Shown here: positions 27,169 to 40,753 of the stretch, one piece after another
Position numbering within the stretch: position 1 is the first letter of the stretch
Layout of the letters: each line of letters begins with the position of its first letter
From: Acanthamoeba sp. SK_2022b
Taxonomy: Eukaryota; Discosea; Longamoebia; Acanthamoebidae
Length of the DNA: 64,000 nt
Direction: 5' to 3'
NCBI GenBank assembly: GCA_027943245.1
Contig: JANDJZ010000153.1
Coordinates: 27,669-91,668 of the forward strand
Notes under the pieces: model-generated
Seen by the model: only the letters and a program-made list of their open reading frames with translations
Database searches by the model: none
What the model was told of the DNA's origin: nothing
Translations under genes and position numbers: made by a program

Positions 27169-27577
27169 CTCGCACACAACACATGCAACTCGCTAACGCG
27201 TGCGCGATGGCGCATGGGTGTAGGATGGTGGACTACAACCTGCTGATGTTCTACAAGGTGGAGTGGCTGAAGATGTCGGCCGCGCTCAACCACTTCGGGA
27301 GCCGCTACCTCTTCTGGATGGACGGCGGCTACGGCAAGGGCTGGTACTTCAACGGGCCCATGTTCGTCGACAAGCGGTGGCCCGACGCGGCCCTGGTGGA
27401 GCGCTACGTCAACCCCTACCAGTTCTTCATGATCAAGGTGGCTCCGGGCGAACTGAAGCGCGAGAAGCACTACACCTGCCTCAGCCCCCACTACATGGCC
27501 ATGGAGCACCGCGTCGCCATCGCCGGTGAGCTAACCCCCCCTCTCAAAGTTCTCCCTGCGGTTGGCTTGCTCACTGG

Positions 27578-27625
<48 letters not shown>

Positions 27626-28001
27626 AGGCGGGTTCCTGGGCGGGTCGGTGAAGGCCATCTACGACTTCTACGGCGAGTACCACCACGTGCTCAACGACAC
27701 GCTGCAGGAGGGGCTGATGGACGACGACCAGTACGTGTTCGTGATGAGCTGGTGTCGACGACCAGACTTCATCAAGCTTCACAAATGCTACCACAGGCAT
27801 GATCCCTTCAGTGAACAACGCAAGACAAGACGCGTGGCTGACGGTTGCGTGTTCTGTGTCCGCAGCTTCCTGCCGTTCGAGCTGTGGACCCACAACTCGC
27901 AGGCGCTGTCGTTCGGGGCGTACCACTGCCCCGTGGGCATGTTCGTGGATACGTCGGACGTGTCGCTGCTCGACCACGAGTACATCAGCCGCTTCGTCTA
28001 A
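23062..28001 (+). CDS. Membrane glycosyltransferase-like fusion: GINT1-type beta-propeller plus HtrL/YibB domain
   Basis: A long multi-exon gene. Part 1: a membrane segment LLYVVLAVVLIFAVRAVCWI (about 23,210-23,270), then exons matching the N-terminal domain of plant GINT1 and GH43-like propellers. Examples are LTCVNVIDIVADFVADPFII, GDIGVAWTEDDP, VVLHEPAFHLSYPF, GYYWMIPEAHQSNQIRLYRA, FKFIDTSPILWQGRWYLF and GRPIIY (23,700-25,260). Part 2: LYWMSQRTHHLDLHYL, then two hydrophobic segments (YYLYTSLVVVIALLFFLAVV and VVCLLGVAAALLACIYAF) around a Ser-rich tract (25,650-26,300). Part 3: an HtrL/YibB-like domain, VTVVTALYDIGRGD, EESTLDFVLKTR, YDHWVVQGCRY, LFWMDGGYGKGW, GGFLGG and DDDQYVFVMSW (26,470-28,001). 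The exon at 25,840 joins in frame to the one before it, so this is one gene. The first exon is uncertain because no ATG is in frame at 23,062. Substrate unknown. Confidence 0.78.
27114..27167. repeat. (AC)n microsatellite in intron
   Basis: About 27 AC units within an intron of the GINT1/HtrL gene, following the exon with RRPEKM. Confidence 0.95.
27579..27622. repeat. (TG)n microsatellite abutting a splice acceptor
   Basis: About 22 TG units end at the acceptor tccag of the exon encoding GGFLGGSVKAIYDFYG, so the repeat replaces the usual polypyrimidine tract. Confidence 0.95.
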
Positions 28002-28265
28002 GGCCCGGCCGCCCTGCAGCGCAGGTCAATGCTTGGTCCCAAGAAGAGCGTCACGTGTACATTTTTCCTAATTTACGATCTATTTCCCAATCTTTTTCTT
28101 AATATTTTCTTTCACCTAAATGAATTGGGGTTCGGGACTTGGCGACACAAAGATCGAAAGAGAAGGAAGAGAAAGAGGTCGAAGGGGCTAGCGTCTATAC
28201 GAAGAAGAAGAAGAACACCACCCCTCAACACATAGCCTCCATCACCTACAACATCCTGTACAGCT

Positions 28266-29056
28266 ATGGTCCTCAAGGAATTCAAGATTGTGGTGCTGGG
28301 GAGCGGGGGCGTGGGCAAGACGGCGCTTGTCTTTCGATTCGTACAGGGCAAATTCGTAGATCACTACGACCCCACCATCGAGGACTCGTATCGAAAGCAA
28401 GTAACGCATAATGGCAAGCAGGTCATGCTTGAAATCCTCGACACAGCCGGTAATCTCTCAATTCCCCTTTTTCATTCACCACATCATTTTTGCCTCTCTC
28501 TAAATTCCATCAACCGTGGCTTGAAGATGAAGCTCTAACCTCGTCCTTTCCCCCCTGATTCTTGCACATGATCACGTGACGCAGGAACCGAGCAGTTCAC
28601 GGGTACAAACCCGCTTCCTGCTCCCTCGCCTGTTTCATCTACTGTTTGGCTTTGCTTTGGTTAAAAAAGATCTATTCTGATTTGTTTGTTTCGTTGTTGC
28701 GCGTAGCGATGCGAGACTTGTACATGAAGAACGGGCAGGGCTTCCTGTTGGTGTACAGCATCGTGGCGCTGTCCACGTTCAACGAGCTGTCGGACATCCG
28801 AGCCCAGATCCTGCGCGTCAAGGACGAGCCGGACGTGCCCACCGTGCTCGTGGGCAACAAGCTCGATCTCGAGGGCGAGCGCAACGTGTCGACGGCCCAG
28901 GGCAAGACCCTGGCCCGCGACTTCAACAACTGCGCCTTCTTCGAGGCCTCGGCCAAGGCGCAGGTCAACGTCGATAAGATATTCCACACCCTCATCTCCA
29001 TGATGGAGGGCGAGGGCGCCTCGGACGGCAAGAAAAAGAAGTGTGTGCTCTTCTGA
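28266..29056 (+). CDS. RAP1: Rap1-type Ras-family small GTPase
   Basis: Three exons (28,266-28,449, 28,585-28,602 and 28,707-29,056) give 183 residues; animal Rap1 has 184. P-loop GSGGVGKT (residues 10-17), effector YDPTIEDSY, switch II DTAGTEQF with Thr at the Ras Gln61 position (the Rap hallmark), then [21 protein letters not shown] and EASAKA bind guanine. A KKKK tract precedes the C-terminal box CVLF; a final Phe usually predicts geranylgeranylation. The middle exon is only 18 nt. Role by family: membrane-bound switch controlling adhesion and cytoskeleton. Convergent with NCA2, 178 bp between stops. Confidence 0.95.
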
Positions 29057-29234
29057 GAAGAGAGCACCACTCCACCACCATCACCACCACCACCAACCTC
29101 TTTCTTTTTGTTTTCACTATAGACGACACACCACACAATCGATTTGAAGGGGCACTGCCTTGCATGTATGATGCATCATGATGATGATGACCATGAAGAT
29201 CATTATTGAGTCCACGAATGATGAGAGGGCGGCC

Positions 29235-31957
29235 CTAGACAGCGGAGAGGAAGCGGTGGGTGTGGTACATCCGGTGGATGGTGGCCAGCTTCTGTCCCAC
29301 CTGCAGCTCCTCCGATTGCAGGTCCTGGACCACCAAACAACCGTCAGCCCACAGGAAAGCAAAAGAAAGAAAGCAAAAGAACGAAAGCGAGAAAAGAGGG
29401 GGGGGGGCAATGACACGCGCGGTACCTGTAGGTCTTCGAGGAGCCACTTTCGCTCGTCGCGAGGCATTTGGAGGGCCTGATATGGAACAGCCGACCTCCG
29501 GGTCAGCAGCTTACCTCCCCTGACACCAAAGAAACGGGGGGGACATTCGGGCTGTACCAGGCCGATGAGTTCGTCGATGGAGACCAGCAGCCGGCCCGTG
29601 TCCTCCAATCGCAGGTCCGATTCGGTCCTGCCTGTGGTGGGTGGGTTGAGGCAGGGGTGAGAGTGCGCCGTGGCTTGCGGTTGAGGTGCTTTGCGAGGAG
29701 CCGGGGCTACCGTGCGGATTGGTGGCGCCCATGGTGGAGCTCCTGCCCCACCCCGAGAAGGACGTCGAAAGCGAGAGACTGTTCCCGCGCGCACACACAC
29801 GAGCGTCACGGACCAGGGCCGAGGCGATGATCGGGCGAGCCTAGGGAGGGAGGGAGAGCGCCGTCGTACTTGGTGGGGACGCCGGCGTGGTTGTGGCGTA
29901 CGGACGGGAACGACGGCGCCGAGGAGAGGTTGAGGTCAAGCAGGCGCTCGACGTTCCTCAGCGTCCGCCTGATCTGCACGTGCGTCGTCCTCCGCACTGC
30001 CAAAGATATACAGAAAATCAAAATAAATAAATAAATACTAAAATACAGATGGAATATGAAATAAATAAAGTGTACGACGCGTACCATCTATTTGGGTGAA
30101 GCGGCGGTAGACGTACCGGCCCACTCCACCAACCAGCAGGATGGCGGGCGTGACGGCAAACAACTGGAAATTGAGTTCTGTGTGCGTGTGCGTGTGCGTT
30201 AGTTCCTGGTGAGTGTCCTCCAATCAAAGAAAGGCGCGGCGGAGGCACCATTGGCGCGCATGAGCTTGTCCAGGGCGAGCATGGCTCTGGCCACGTCGAC
30301 CTGGTCGATATAGAAGTGATATGAGGAGAAGGTGGAGCATGCAAACAATAAATATATAAAGTATTATGACAAATAAATAATTATATAAAAAAGGCTTCCG
30401 ATCAAGTTGGGACGTGCCTTGGCCTTGTGCACTTGGATGAGGAGCAGCGACAGCAGATCACCAAACAGCGCGTTCTTGATCGGTGACTCGAGCTCACGCT
30501 CGTAGACGGGCCTGGAGAGACCACCGACCGCGCCAACAGTGATACGGGCTTCATCAGCGACACGGGCCAAGAGGAAGAGGAGAAAGCGGGGAGAGCGTGC
30601 ATGATGGCCGAGATGTCGCTGTTGGCCGCGGCGGAGGTGATCTCCGCCAATTTGGCCTGATCTATGTGCGGGTAGACCTGGAGGGAAAATAAAAGTGATT
30701 AAAACAATAAGTTAATTTATTACAATAAATATCAATTAACAGATAGTAGCGCAGCGGCAAGGAGGGGCGGCTACACACCTTACGAACGTATTCGTCGACC
30801 ATTCGCTGCAGAGACTCCACATCAGCGTCCAGCGCCCTGTGCAGGCAATCGCAAGATCTCAGTCTTAGTGTGGCCCACACAAAATGCATTATGATGATAA
30901 GAAAAGCATAATAATTAGATAATTGGAGAGCACCGTACCGGGCGTCCATGATGGTGAAGGCCCGCTTCTCATAGCGGATTGTCTCGTACACGTCCTGCAG
31001 CGGCTGTGTGGAGGCATTGGCCACTGTCCAGAGCGCTCTCCCCAGCGCGCGCGGGCGCACGCCGAGACGATGCAGGGCAACAGCAGCGACGCGGCTGGCT
31101 GCAGGAGGACGCGTACCACGAGTATGTTCTTTTGCACAAAGTTCTTGGCCAGGACCCGGAAGTCGACGAGCCAGTCGATGATGTCCTCCCGCCGATTCAC
31201 CACCGACATCACGCCCACGGTGATGCCCGCCGCGACGCACGAGTACTTGAGCCAATTGGCCGAGAGAGCCGAGGGTCGCTTGTACCTGCTCTCGGCCACG
31301 CGCGCACGAACACACGTGCACACATGCGATCGCTTGGTTCAGGGAATGCCGGGAGTGTGACGGGGGAGCAGGGTTGATACGCACTGGTTGAGCGCGTGCT
31401 TCATCTGAACGGGGAACTCGGCGGCCTTCTTCACATTCTCGACCAGCTGGGCGTACAGGTCTGTGGATTGGGGGGGGGGGCAGAAAGAGGGGCAAACTCC
31501 TCAGCCGAGGGGCGTGTGGACAGAGACAGCGCGAGGGACAGGGGGAGCGGTACGTACTGGGAACGTTGGGGGCGGCCTCGACGGTCTCCCCGATGACGTC
31601 GGGCGAGTTGTAGTCAAAGAAGCTCAGGTTCACCGTTTGCGCCAGGTTGAACAGCACGTCCTCCTTCTCCTCGTCCTCCTCCTCTATTGAGAGAGAGAGA
31701 GAGAGAGAGAGCGAAGCGATCGGGAGGGCGTTGAGCCGATTTTGTGGGGGGGGGGTGGCAATGTGTGTGAAGAGAAAGGGAGGAGTAGGCGAACCCTCCT
31801 CCTCGATGCGGTGTTCTCGGGACCGGCTGAGAGTGCGGAGCATGTGGAAGCGGAGCCGGTCCCGCTCGGCTACACCATCCTTCTCCTTCTGCTCCTCCGC
31901 GTTCCTGAGCACATGATCCCTATAAGAAGAGGAGAGTTATGAGACTAGCAAGGCGGG

Positions 31958-32024
<67 letters not shown>

Positions 32025-32564
32025 GCGCGCGCGTTAGAAATATGCGGGGCCACCCCCAATACTGACCTCTCCGGGATGGCGAGGAATCGCTGGAACAGCA
32101 CTGCAGGCGCACAATATGACCAACCATACGGCCGTATGTGAGCACGACGTTCGGGACGTTCGGTGCGGCGAGGGGAGGGAGAGAGGGAGAGCGAATCGAG
32201 GACACGCACGCTGGTCTTTCCTGAGGAGATTCGAGAGCCGCTCGGTGAAGTCGGTCCGCGGGACGGTCTCGTAGCGCGAGAGGATGCGACTGCCCACGCC
32301 GATGAATGCGAACGCGTTCTTCTCCAACGCGCGGAGGTGCTGGTCGTCGATTCACCCCCCCCCCCAACAACACGCCGCGAAGGAGACAGAGGTGGGGACG
32401 CATTCCGTACCATCAGCCCACGAGCACGCCACGCCAACGGTCGACCAAGGAGGCGAGGCCTACCCTGAGCTTCATCCGCAGCTCCGTGACCGGGTGCGGG
32501 ACCTCCCCGCGCTTCAGCAGCAGATAGTTGAGCCAGTACCACGGCGTTTTCTCGTACAAATACC

Positions 32565-32623
<59 letters not shown>

Positions 32624-33562
32624 GTGAGCAGTAGTGCAACGGAAAGAAGGCGGGTGTGGAGGAGGAGCGACGCTACCAGAAGGGCTGGTCCTCCCGCAGC
32701 GACCACTCGCGGTGGTGGTGCTGAATCGAGGAGGCCAAGCGCAGGAGTTCATCGCACACCAGCTGGTTCTGCGCTATTGCGACGAGACACTGTGTGTGTG
32801 CACGACACGAGTGAGTGATGAGGCGCACTGCCACTGGCAAGAGTGTGTGCCAGGGGAGGTGGCGGCGGAGCGGGTACCAGCACATAGAGCTTGGCCTCGT
32901 AGAGGACCCGGCCCTGAACGTCCTCCGCGCTGGCCGGCGCTTCGGCTTCTTCGTCGCTCTGCTCATCGCATCAAGAGAAAATCCACGCACACGCACGCGC
33001 GGCACACGTTAACATGGCAAGAGCAGATCTCGTAGTGGCAGTGAAGCTCTACCGTTCGTGACGCCTCTGCGTGATCCCTGTCCTTGCCCTTCTCCTCCTC
33101 CTCCTCTTCTTCTGCCTTCCTGCCGTGCTCGCCGGTAGGCTCAGACTTGGAACCCTGGGCGTCGCCGCCGCCGCGGGTGACCCCGGCTTGGTGTTGGTGC
33201 AGGCGATGGAGGCGGTAGCCGATGAAGGGAGCGATGTCGGCCGCGACGTGGGTCAGCGTGCGCCCGTCGATCGACTGCTTGCTGAGAACCGTGCACGCGT
33301 CCCTGTAAAGTTTCTCTTGCTGCAGCACATGCACGCGCAGCGCGGGGCAGAGCGGAGGAGACAGGAGACTCAGAGTCTGTGGCGTGCTCTCGCACTGAGC
33401 TGTGCGTGCAAGCACGGCCGTGGCTGCGGTAGTGGCCGCGGGGAGGGGGGGGGGCGCTACCTCGGACGGCAAGAAGGATAGATCGTGGGTGGCTCCATCA
33501 ATGAGGCCAAACAGGCACGCGAGTCGCTGCCGCGTTACCTGCGCGCGCCTCGCAAAGAGCAT
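29235..33562 (-). CDS. NCA2: NCA2 family mitochondrial protein (nuclear control of ATP synthase 2)
   Basis: A minus-strand gene with many exons. The N-terminal part starts MLFARRAQVTRQRLACLFGL, followed by EKLYRDACTVLSKQSIDGRT and a charged Glu-rich stretch. The middle holds YEKTPWYWLNYLLLKRGEVP (about 32,560-32,500) and AFIGVGSRILSRYE. The conserved C-terminal half contains LSANWLKYSCVAAGITVGVM (membrane segment, about 31,265-31,200), VDFRVLAKNFVQKN and the signature FGDLLSLLLIQVHKAKA (about 30,460-30,410). The end is LPRDERKWLLEDLQ-like text (about 29,465-29,425) and LATIHRMYHTHRFLSAV. Those last motifs are typical of NCA2. In yeast NCA2 with NCA3 controls expression of mitochondrially encoded ATP synthase subunits; the plant and protist proteins sit in mitochondrial membranes. 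Introns carry two long GT repeats. The start is the first suitable ATG; a further 5' exon is possible. Confidence 0.85.
31961..32023. repeat. (TG)n microsatellite in NCA2 intron
   Basis: About 31 TG units, then TTGCGCGCGCG; the sense strand reads CA. Confidence 0.95.
32566..32622. repeat. (TG)n microsatellite in NCA2 intron
   Basis: About 28 TG units between the exon with YEKTPWYW and the exon with SLREDQPFW. Confidence 0.95.
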
Positions 33563-33798
33563 GGTGTGGTCGCTGTGATTCAAAAATCCAATTCAAATTC
33601 GAGGTACTGCCGATGCCACGTTTACACAAAGATTTGTAGCGCAAAGGTGGAGATCGCAGCAAATCTTTCTCCTCTTCTTCGAACGCCCCGCAGAACCTGG
33701 TGGACAGCAGGGGCGAACGGCTGCCTTGCTTCAGAGGTGAAGTGCACACGAGGAGGCAAGAGGACAAGCGTCTATTGAGGGCCTCAGGATGGGATTGC

Positions 33799-34228
33799 TC
33801 ACTGCTCGGTCTGATCCGCAGGCGCGGTCGCCTCCGCTTCCTCGTCCTCCTCGTCTTCGTCGAGCAGGTCGTCTTCTTCATCATCGTCGTCGTTGTCAGC
33901 GTCTTCTTCATCATCGCTGAAGAAGTCTTCCATCTCGTTATCCTCGAGCATGGAGAGCAGCTCATCGACCGGGATCTGCTGTCGTCCGTCTCCGCCCGCG
34001 GCGTCCGTCGAAGGCGACTCGCCGCTCCCGTCCTGGCTGACATCTCCGGCCGGCGAGGAGATCAGCTCGCCGGTGGCCGCGAACATCGGCATGCCCTCAG
34101 TCGAGAGAACGTTGGTGTTGTAGGACCCGCATGACTCATTCTGGCACTTGTGGCCGATGAAGTGGTAGGGCACCGTCGACCTCTGCTCGCAGTCGTTGCA
34201 ACAAATCGTCGCCTGCAGTCATTTGCGT

Positions 34229-34272
<44 letters not shown>

Positions 34273-34859
34273 GTGAACATGCGTGCGCCAATGATGGCAT
34301 TGTAGAGTCCAGTTGTGGGAGAGAAGGAGAAGGAGGGCGGCACCTTGGCGACGCGGTACTCGGGAGGCATGGTGGAAATGGAGGTGAGGGTGTCCATCCG
34401 TCTGATCCACGAGCTGAGGTCGGCGAGGATTGACTTGTGGCAAATCGGGCTGCGCGGACACGCGAGAGCGCAATGATAACGCAAGCGCAATTAATTGGAC
34501 AATGGTCAGCCACACTTGACCCTCGACGAGAGAGAGAGAGAGCTTTGGGAGGGGGGCGCGTGTACCAGGTGAAGTTGGTGCGTCTGTAGGAGTTGTAGCA
34601 GGCGGTGTGAATGGCGTGGCCGCACCGCATGAAGCTCACCGGATCCCTTCATGCAAGAAAGAGACACGTTAAGAGAGCTCGCACGATGATGCAAGGGAGG
34701 AAGGTGAAGGAAACAAGGAGAATACGAAGCGCTCTGTACCGTGACGTGAACATGTAGACGTGGCAGATGGGGCAGTTGGAGCTCAGGCTGTTCTCGATGC
34801 ACTTGTGGTCCCTGTACTCCAACGATAGACCTGCCGCCCGACACATCAGCAAAGCTGTC

Positions 34860-34925
<66 letters not shown>

Positions 34926-35957
34926 CGTTGTGGACGTACAGATGTTACACTTCCGGCAGTGATATCGGTCGATGCCGATGCCCTTGCCGATTCGGCAGAT
35001 CTTGCAATCGGGACAGTGGTAGATGTTCTTCGCGCTGTCGTCGTCGTGGAATTTGCACACGTCGCAGTAGTAGTGCGTCAAGCGGCGGCCGTCTGTTGAC
35101 GCACGTACGCACGCGCACACCTCGTTTAGACGACACATCGAGCCCCGTGTGTGTTGTGTTGTTTGATGTTGTGCAGTGTTTGGAGTAGTGAAGCGTAGCG
35201 TACTGCACTTGGCCGAGGTACAGTTGGGCCCGACGGGCTGAATGGTCGAGCAGTACATGCACACCATCTTCTTGGTGGCGTACCTGCACGAGAGAACAGA
35301 AGATGAAGATGAGGACGAGGTATGGGAGGGGACGATACGTAGGGAGGAGGTGGTGGAACCGATTGATCTGGTGGTCCTGGTCGTCGTCGTGGCAGATGCG
35401 GCAGCAGTACCAGCGCTTGCAGCACGCAGCCTTGATCTTGCACGAGCGCTTGTAGTGCGAGCAGCCCAGCACTCCCGCGGCCTCGTCCTTTTGGGATCAG
35501 CTGTCAGCCGGATCGGATTCCACAGTCCATGACAAAGAGAGAGAGTGGATGCGAGGGGAGGCGAGGAGGAGCTTACGAAATAGGTAACTCGCGTGATGTC
35601 TTCGAGTGTCTGCTCCTTCCTCCTGTGCTGCGCAATAGATGTACGGCGATGCGCATTCCCGCCCTCAGGCTCTTTGTCGCCATCTTCGCCATCTTCGCCC
35701 TGTAGCCAGCTGCGCATCATGAGCTTCTGGATCTTCTTCGCCTTGTCCTGGGGCGCGAGTGATGCATCTCGTTGAATTTGCATGATTTCCTGGCGCAGCA
35801 GCCTCTGCCGCTCCTCCTGCGGCGTCTCCGCCTGGCCGCTTTCGGCGCCCTCTCCGCCGTTCCCTACCGCGCCCTCTTGATTGCGCGCTTCATTAGGTCC
35901 CTCCATCTCAACACTTTGGCTAAAAGATGAGGATCTGTAACCGGTGCCGAGTAACAT
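33799..35957 (-). CDS. RCHY1: CHY/CTCHY/RING zinc-finger E3 ubiquitin ligase (RCHY1/Pirh2-like)
   Basis: The start is MLLGTGYRSSSFSQS at 35,957 (alternative MEGPNEARN at 35,906). A charged N-terminal region follows. The CHY finger is spread over exons: GCSHYKRSCKIKAACC, WYCCRICHDDDQDHQINRF, then KKMVCMYCSTIQPVGPNC (35,470-35,200). CTCHY: YYCDVCKFHDDD and YHCPDCKICRIGKGIGID (35,080-34,970). RING: NCPICHVYMF, then FMRCGHAIHTACYNSY and SPICHKSI (34,780-34,440). A C-terminal zinc ribbon YHFIGHKCQNESCGSYNT (about 34,165) is as in RCHY1. It ends with a long Asp/Glu tail. In animals RCHY1 ubiquitinates p53 and other targets; plant relatives act in stress signalling. The extra N-terminal region of about 100 residues and the acidic tail are not typical. 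Divergent from the methyltransferase gene, 85 bp between starts. Confidence 0.9.
34231..34271. repeat. (TG)n microsatellite in RCHY1-like intron
   Basis: About 20 TG units between the last RING exon and the zinc-ribbon exon. Confidence 0.95.
34862..34927. repeat. (TG)n plus (CG)n microsatellite in RCHY1-like intron
   Basis: About 28 TG units followed by about five GC units, alternating purine-pyrimidine throughout, between the CTCHY and RING exons. Confidence 0.95.
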
Positions 35958-36042
35958 TTTTGGCAGTTTTTGAATTTTTCTTTTCTTTTTTTTTATTGTT
36001 GCGCTCGTTAATCGCAATCGGAGTGCGATTCGAGGTGAAAAC

Positions 36043-38830
<2,788 letters not shown>

Positions 38831-40093
38831 GATCACCCCCTTGCTTTAGCTTTACAGCAACACAAAATAACAGCAATAAATTAAAAATATACAAAGTAAA
38901 GCAAAATAAAGCGATAAAATTAAAGTAAGATTATTGATCAGTTACCGGTGGGCAGTGTGAGAAATCTGGAAGGTCAAAGTTGAGCTGAGTAAGGTGTTAG
39001 TGAGGTTGGTGGAGTGAAAGGAGGGGTTGGCTGGGAGGTGGTGGTTAAACAAGGTAACATAGCTTGAGCAGGCAGTTGATGAGCACTTGAAGAAGAGGCA
39101 GCTCCTTATTGGAAGTGTAGCAAGGGAGGCAAAGTGGGTGCCGGCACATGTTAAGGATCCTTCAGTGAGTATGTGAGAATGTGTGGTTGGTCTTCTTAAT
39201 TTTTATATATCTTGTCATGTATGGGCAGGTGTTGTGGGTGACTGACTCGCCAGAGCAAAATGAGTGCAGGCTCTTTCTTGCAACCACTGAGATTAATTGA
39301 GTTTTGGCTACTCATTATCCATTTACCCAGTCTGATGATAACTCCTGACATGTGAATGCGTGCTCATGGCCCAACACAATTGCGTGTAGTGACGCGTGCC
39401 AGCAGCTGGTGCCCATCAGGCAAGTGTGAGTGGCGACCGAAGGCGAGATCGTGTCCATGGCGCAGGTGTTGATGCTAGCTCATTACTGACGAGGCTGAGA
39501 CATCAAAGGTTCGCCGTAAAGCTCCCTGCTACCCAACTCAGGATACGGCGACGCTTCGCTGCTCATTTCCTGTTTGTGCAGTTCGCTGTGGTGTTTGATA
39601 GGAGCAACAATGACCGCGTTGAGAAGATGCTGGTGGTGTCCCAGATCACTGCTTCGGTAACACGCCCCGCCCTCCACTCTGCACCTTAGCTCAGGTCCTG
39701 CGTGTCTCACAGGGACAGTGCTGAGTAGGTTCCATACGGTCGACCTGTTGTCGCCTCACAAGGTAGTCCTAGTCTACGTCTTCAAGGTTCGATGCCAAAT
39801 GAAAGCTAAAGTGTCGGTCTTTGGTGGGTTCGAAAGAGTGCATGCGGAGTGAGCGTGATGTCAGTAAAATACCACGCCTTCACCAGGTACAACCTGCATA
39901 CGACCGCGGCCAAGATGAAGAGCACAAACAGCGTTGGTGCAGGGAAAGAGGAATGCAGAAAACGATCTGATTTGTTACTCCAAGCGACGCAAACAGGGGA
40001 GGACAACAATCAGAGGCGACAATGCGGACGATCTTGCCTATGGCCTTGTCGGAAATATTTCCGTTCGCCTGTGAGGAATTATTAAAACGTTGT
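38831..40093. other. Spacer with no firm gene
   Basis: The first 60 bases are AT-rich with AATAAA (38,876-38,881), a suitable poly(A) signal for the methyltransferase. 38,940-39,380 is CpG-poor and featureless. From 39,380 CpG returns, and a plus frame near 39,500-39,660 reads FAAHFLFVQFAVVFDRSNND, not recognised. On the minus strand, ATG 40,110 to 39,880 gives KQRFNNSSQANGNISDKAIGK, which may be a frameshifted continuation of the neighbouring unknown gene. Confidence 0.4.
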
Positions 40094-40729
40094 TTATGTA
40101 AACGAGCCATCGATCACCGTCTTCTCGTTAAAGCGATTATGCTTGATATCTTGAACTTTGAAAGCCGATTCGTCTTGGATCATCTCGGGAGAACACCAAT
40201 ACATAGGCACTCCTGACTTCTTCTTGAGGTAGAACAGGTAGATGCTGGCCACTGTTTTGGCAGGAACCCGTTTTGCAAACCAAGCAGCAGTCTCCTGCAG
40301 GGCCTCGAGCTGGTTGCTGCCACCCTCGGTTTTCGCCGCTGTGTCTAATTGCAAGGCCGAATTCCCTGCATACTTGCACTGGACGAAGACAAGGCAGCTT
40401 CGGGTTACGGTCCGAGGATGTTTTCCTTGTTTCGGCTGATCGCTATGGCTGATAGACCGTCTATTTCCTGAAGCGAGACAAGGAGAGCCATTGTATGGAC
40501 CTCCTCTTGCTTGCCGCCGCCTTGGAAACCTTGGCACCTTGTTCCACTTCTCTATCCACTTCTGAAAGAGCTTAAAGCCTGTTTTCAGTTGATCTTCGTT
40601 TAGAGGACGATCCCATTGTACTTTCTCTTGGCAGATCTTTGTGAACAATTTGCTGCAGGTCGTGGTGTGCTCCTCCATGGCGTTACAAAGATGGTTTTTT
40701 GTGTCGGGTCTTGTTGGTATCCCCCTCAT
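40094..40729 (-). CDS. Hypothetical protein with a nuclease-like VFVQCKY motif
   Basis: A single open frame of 211 residues from ATG 40,729 (MRGIPTRPDTKNHL) to a stop at 40,094. N-terminal half: KLFTKICQEKVQWDR and LFQKWIEKWNKVPRF. Then come a basic stretch (RFPRRRQARGG) and a beta-strand-like CLVFVQCKYAG. ALQETAAWFAKRV, ASIYLFYLKKKSG and VPMYWCSPEMIQD follow. The 'hydrophobic-Q-x-K-Y' strand resembles the active-site strand of PD-(D/E)XK nucleases, but the remaining acidic residues are not certain. I recognise no family. It lies in the accessory zone between CpG-poor blocks and may be a gene fragment, since similar frame content continues past its stop in another frame. Confidence 0.45.
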   Translation of the reverse strand: MRGIPTRPDTKNHLCNAMEEHTTTCSKLFTKICQEKVQWDRPLNEDQLKTGFKLFQKWIEKWNKVPRFPRRRQARGGPYNGSPCLASGNRRSISHSDQPKQGKHPRTVTRSCLVFVQCKYAGNSALQLDTAAKTEGGSNQLEALQETAAWFAKRVPAKTVASIYLFYLKKKSGVPMYWCSPEMIQDESAFKVQDIKHNRFNEKTVIDGSFT

Positions 40730-40753
40730 TCTTAACTCCAAACCTGCCTCCAA

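Noticed and set aside
39785..39800. Second B-box-like string (ggttcgatgcc)
   Set aside because: No tRNA cloverleaf can be folded from the upstream 70 bases.
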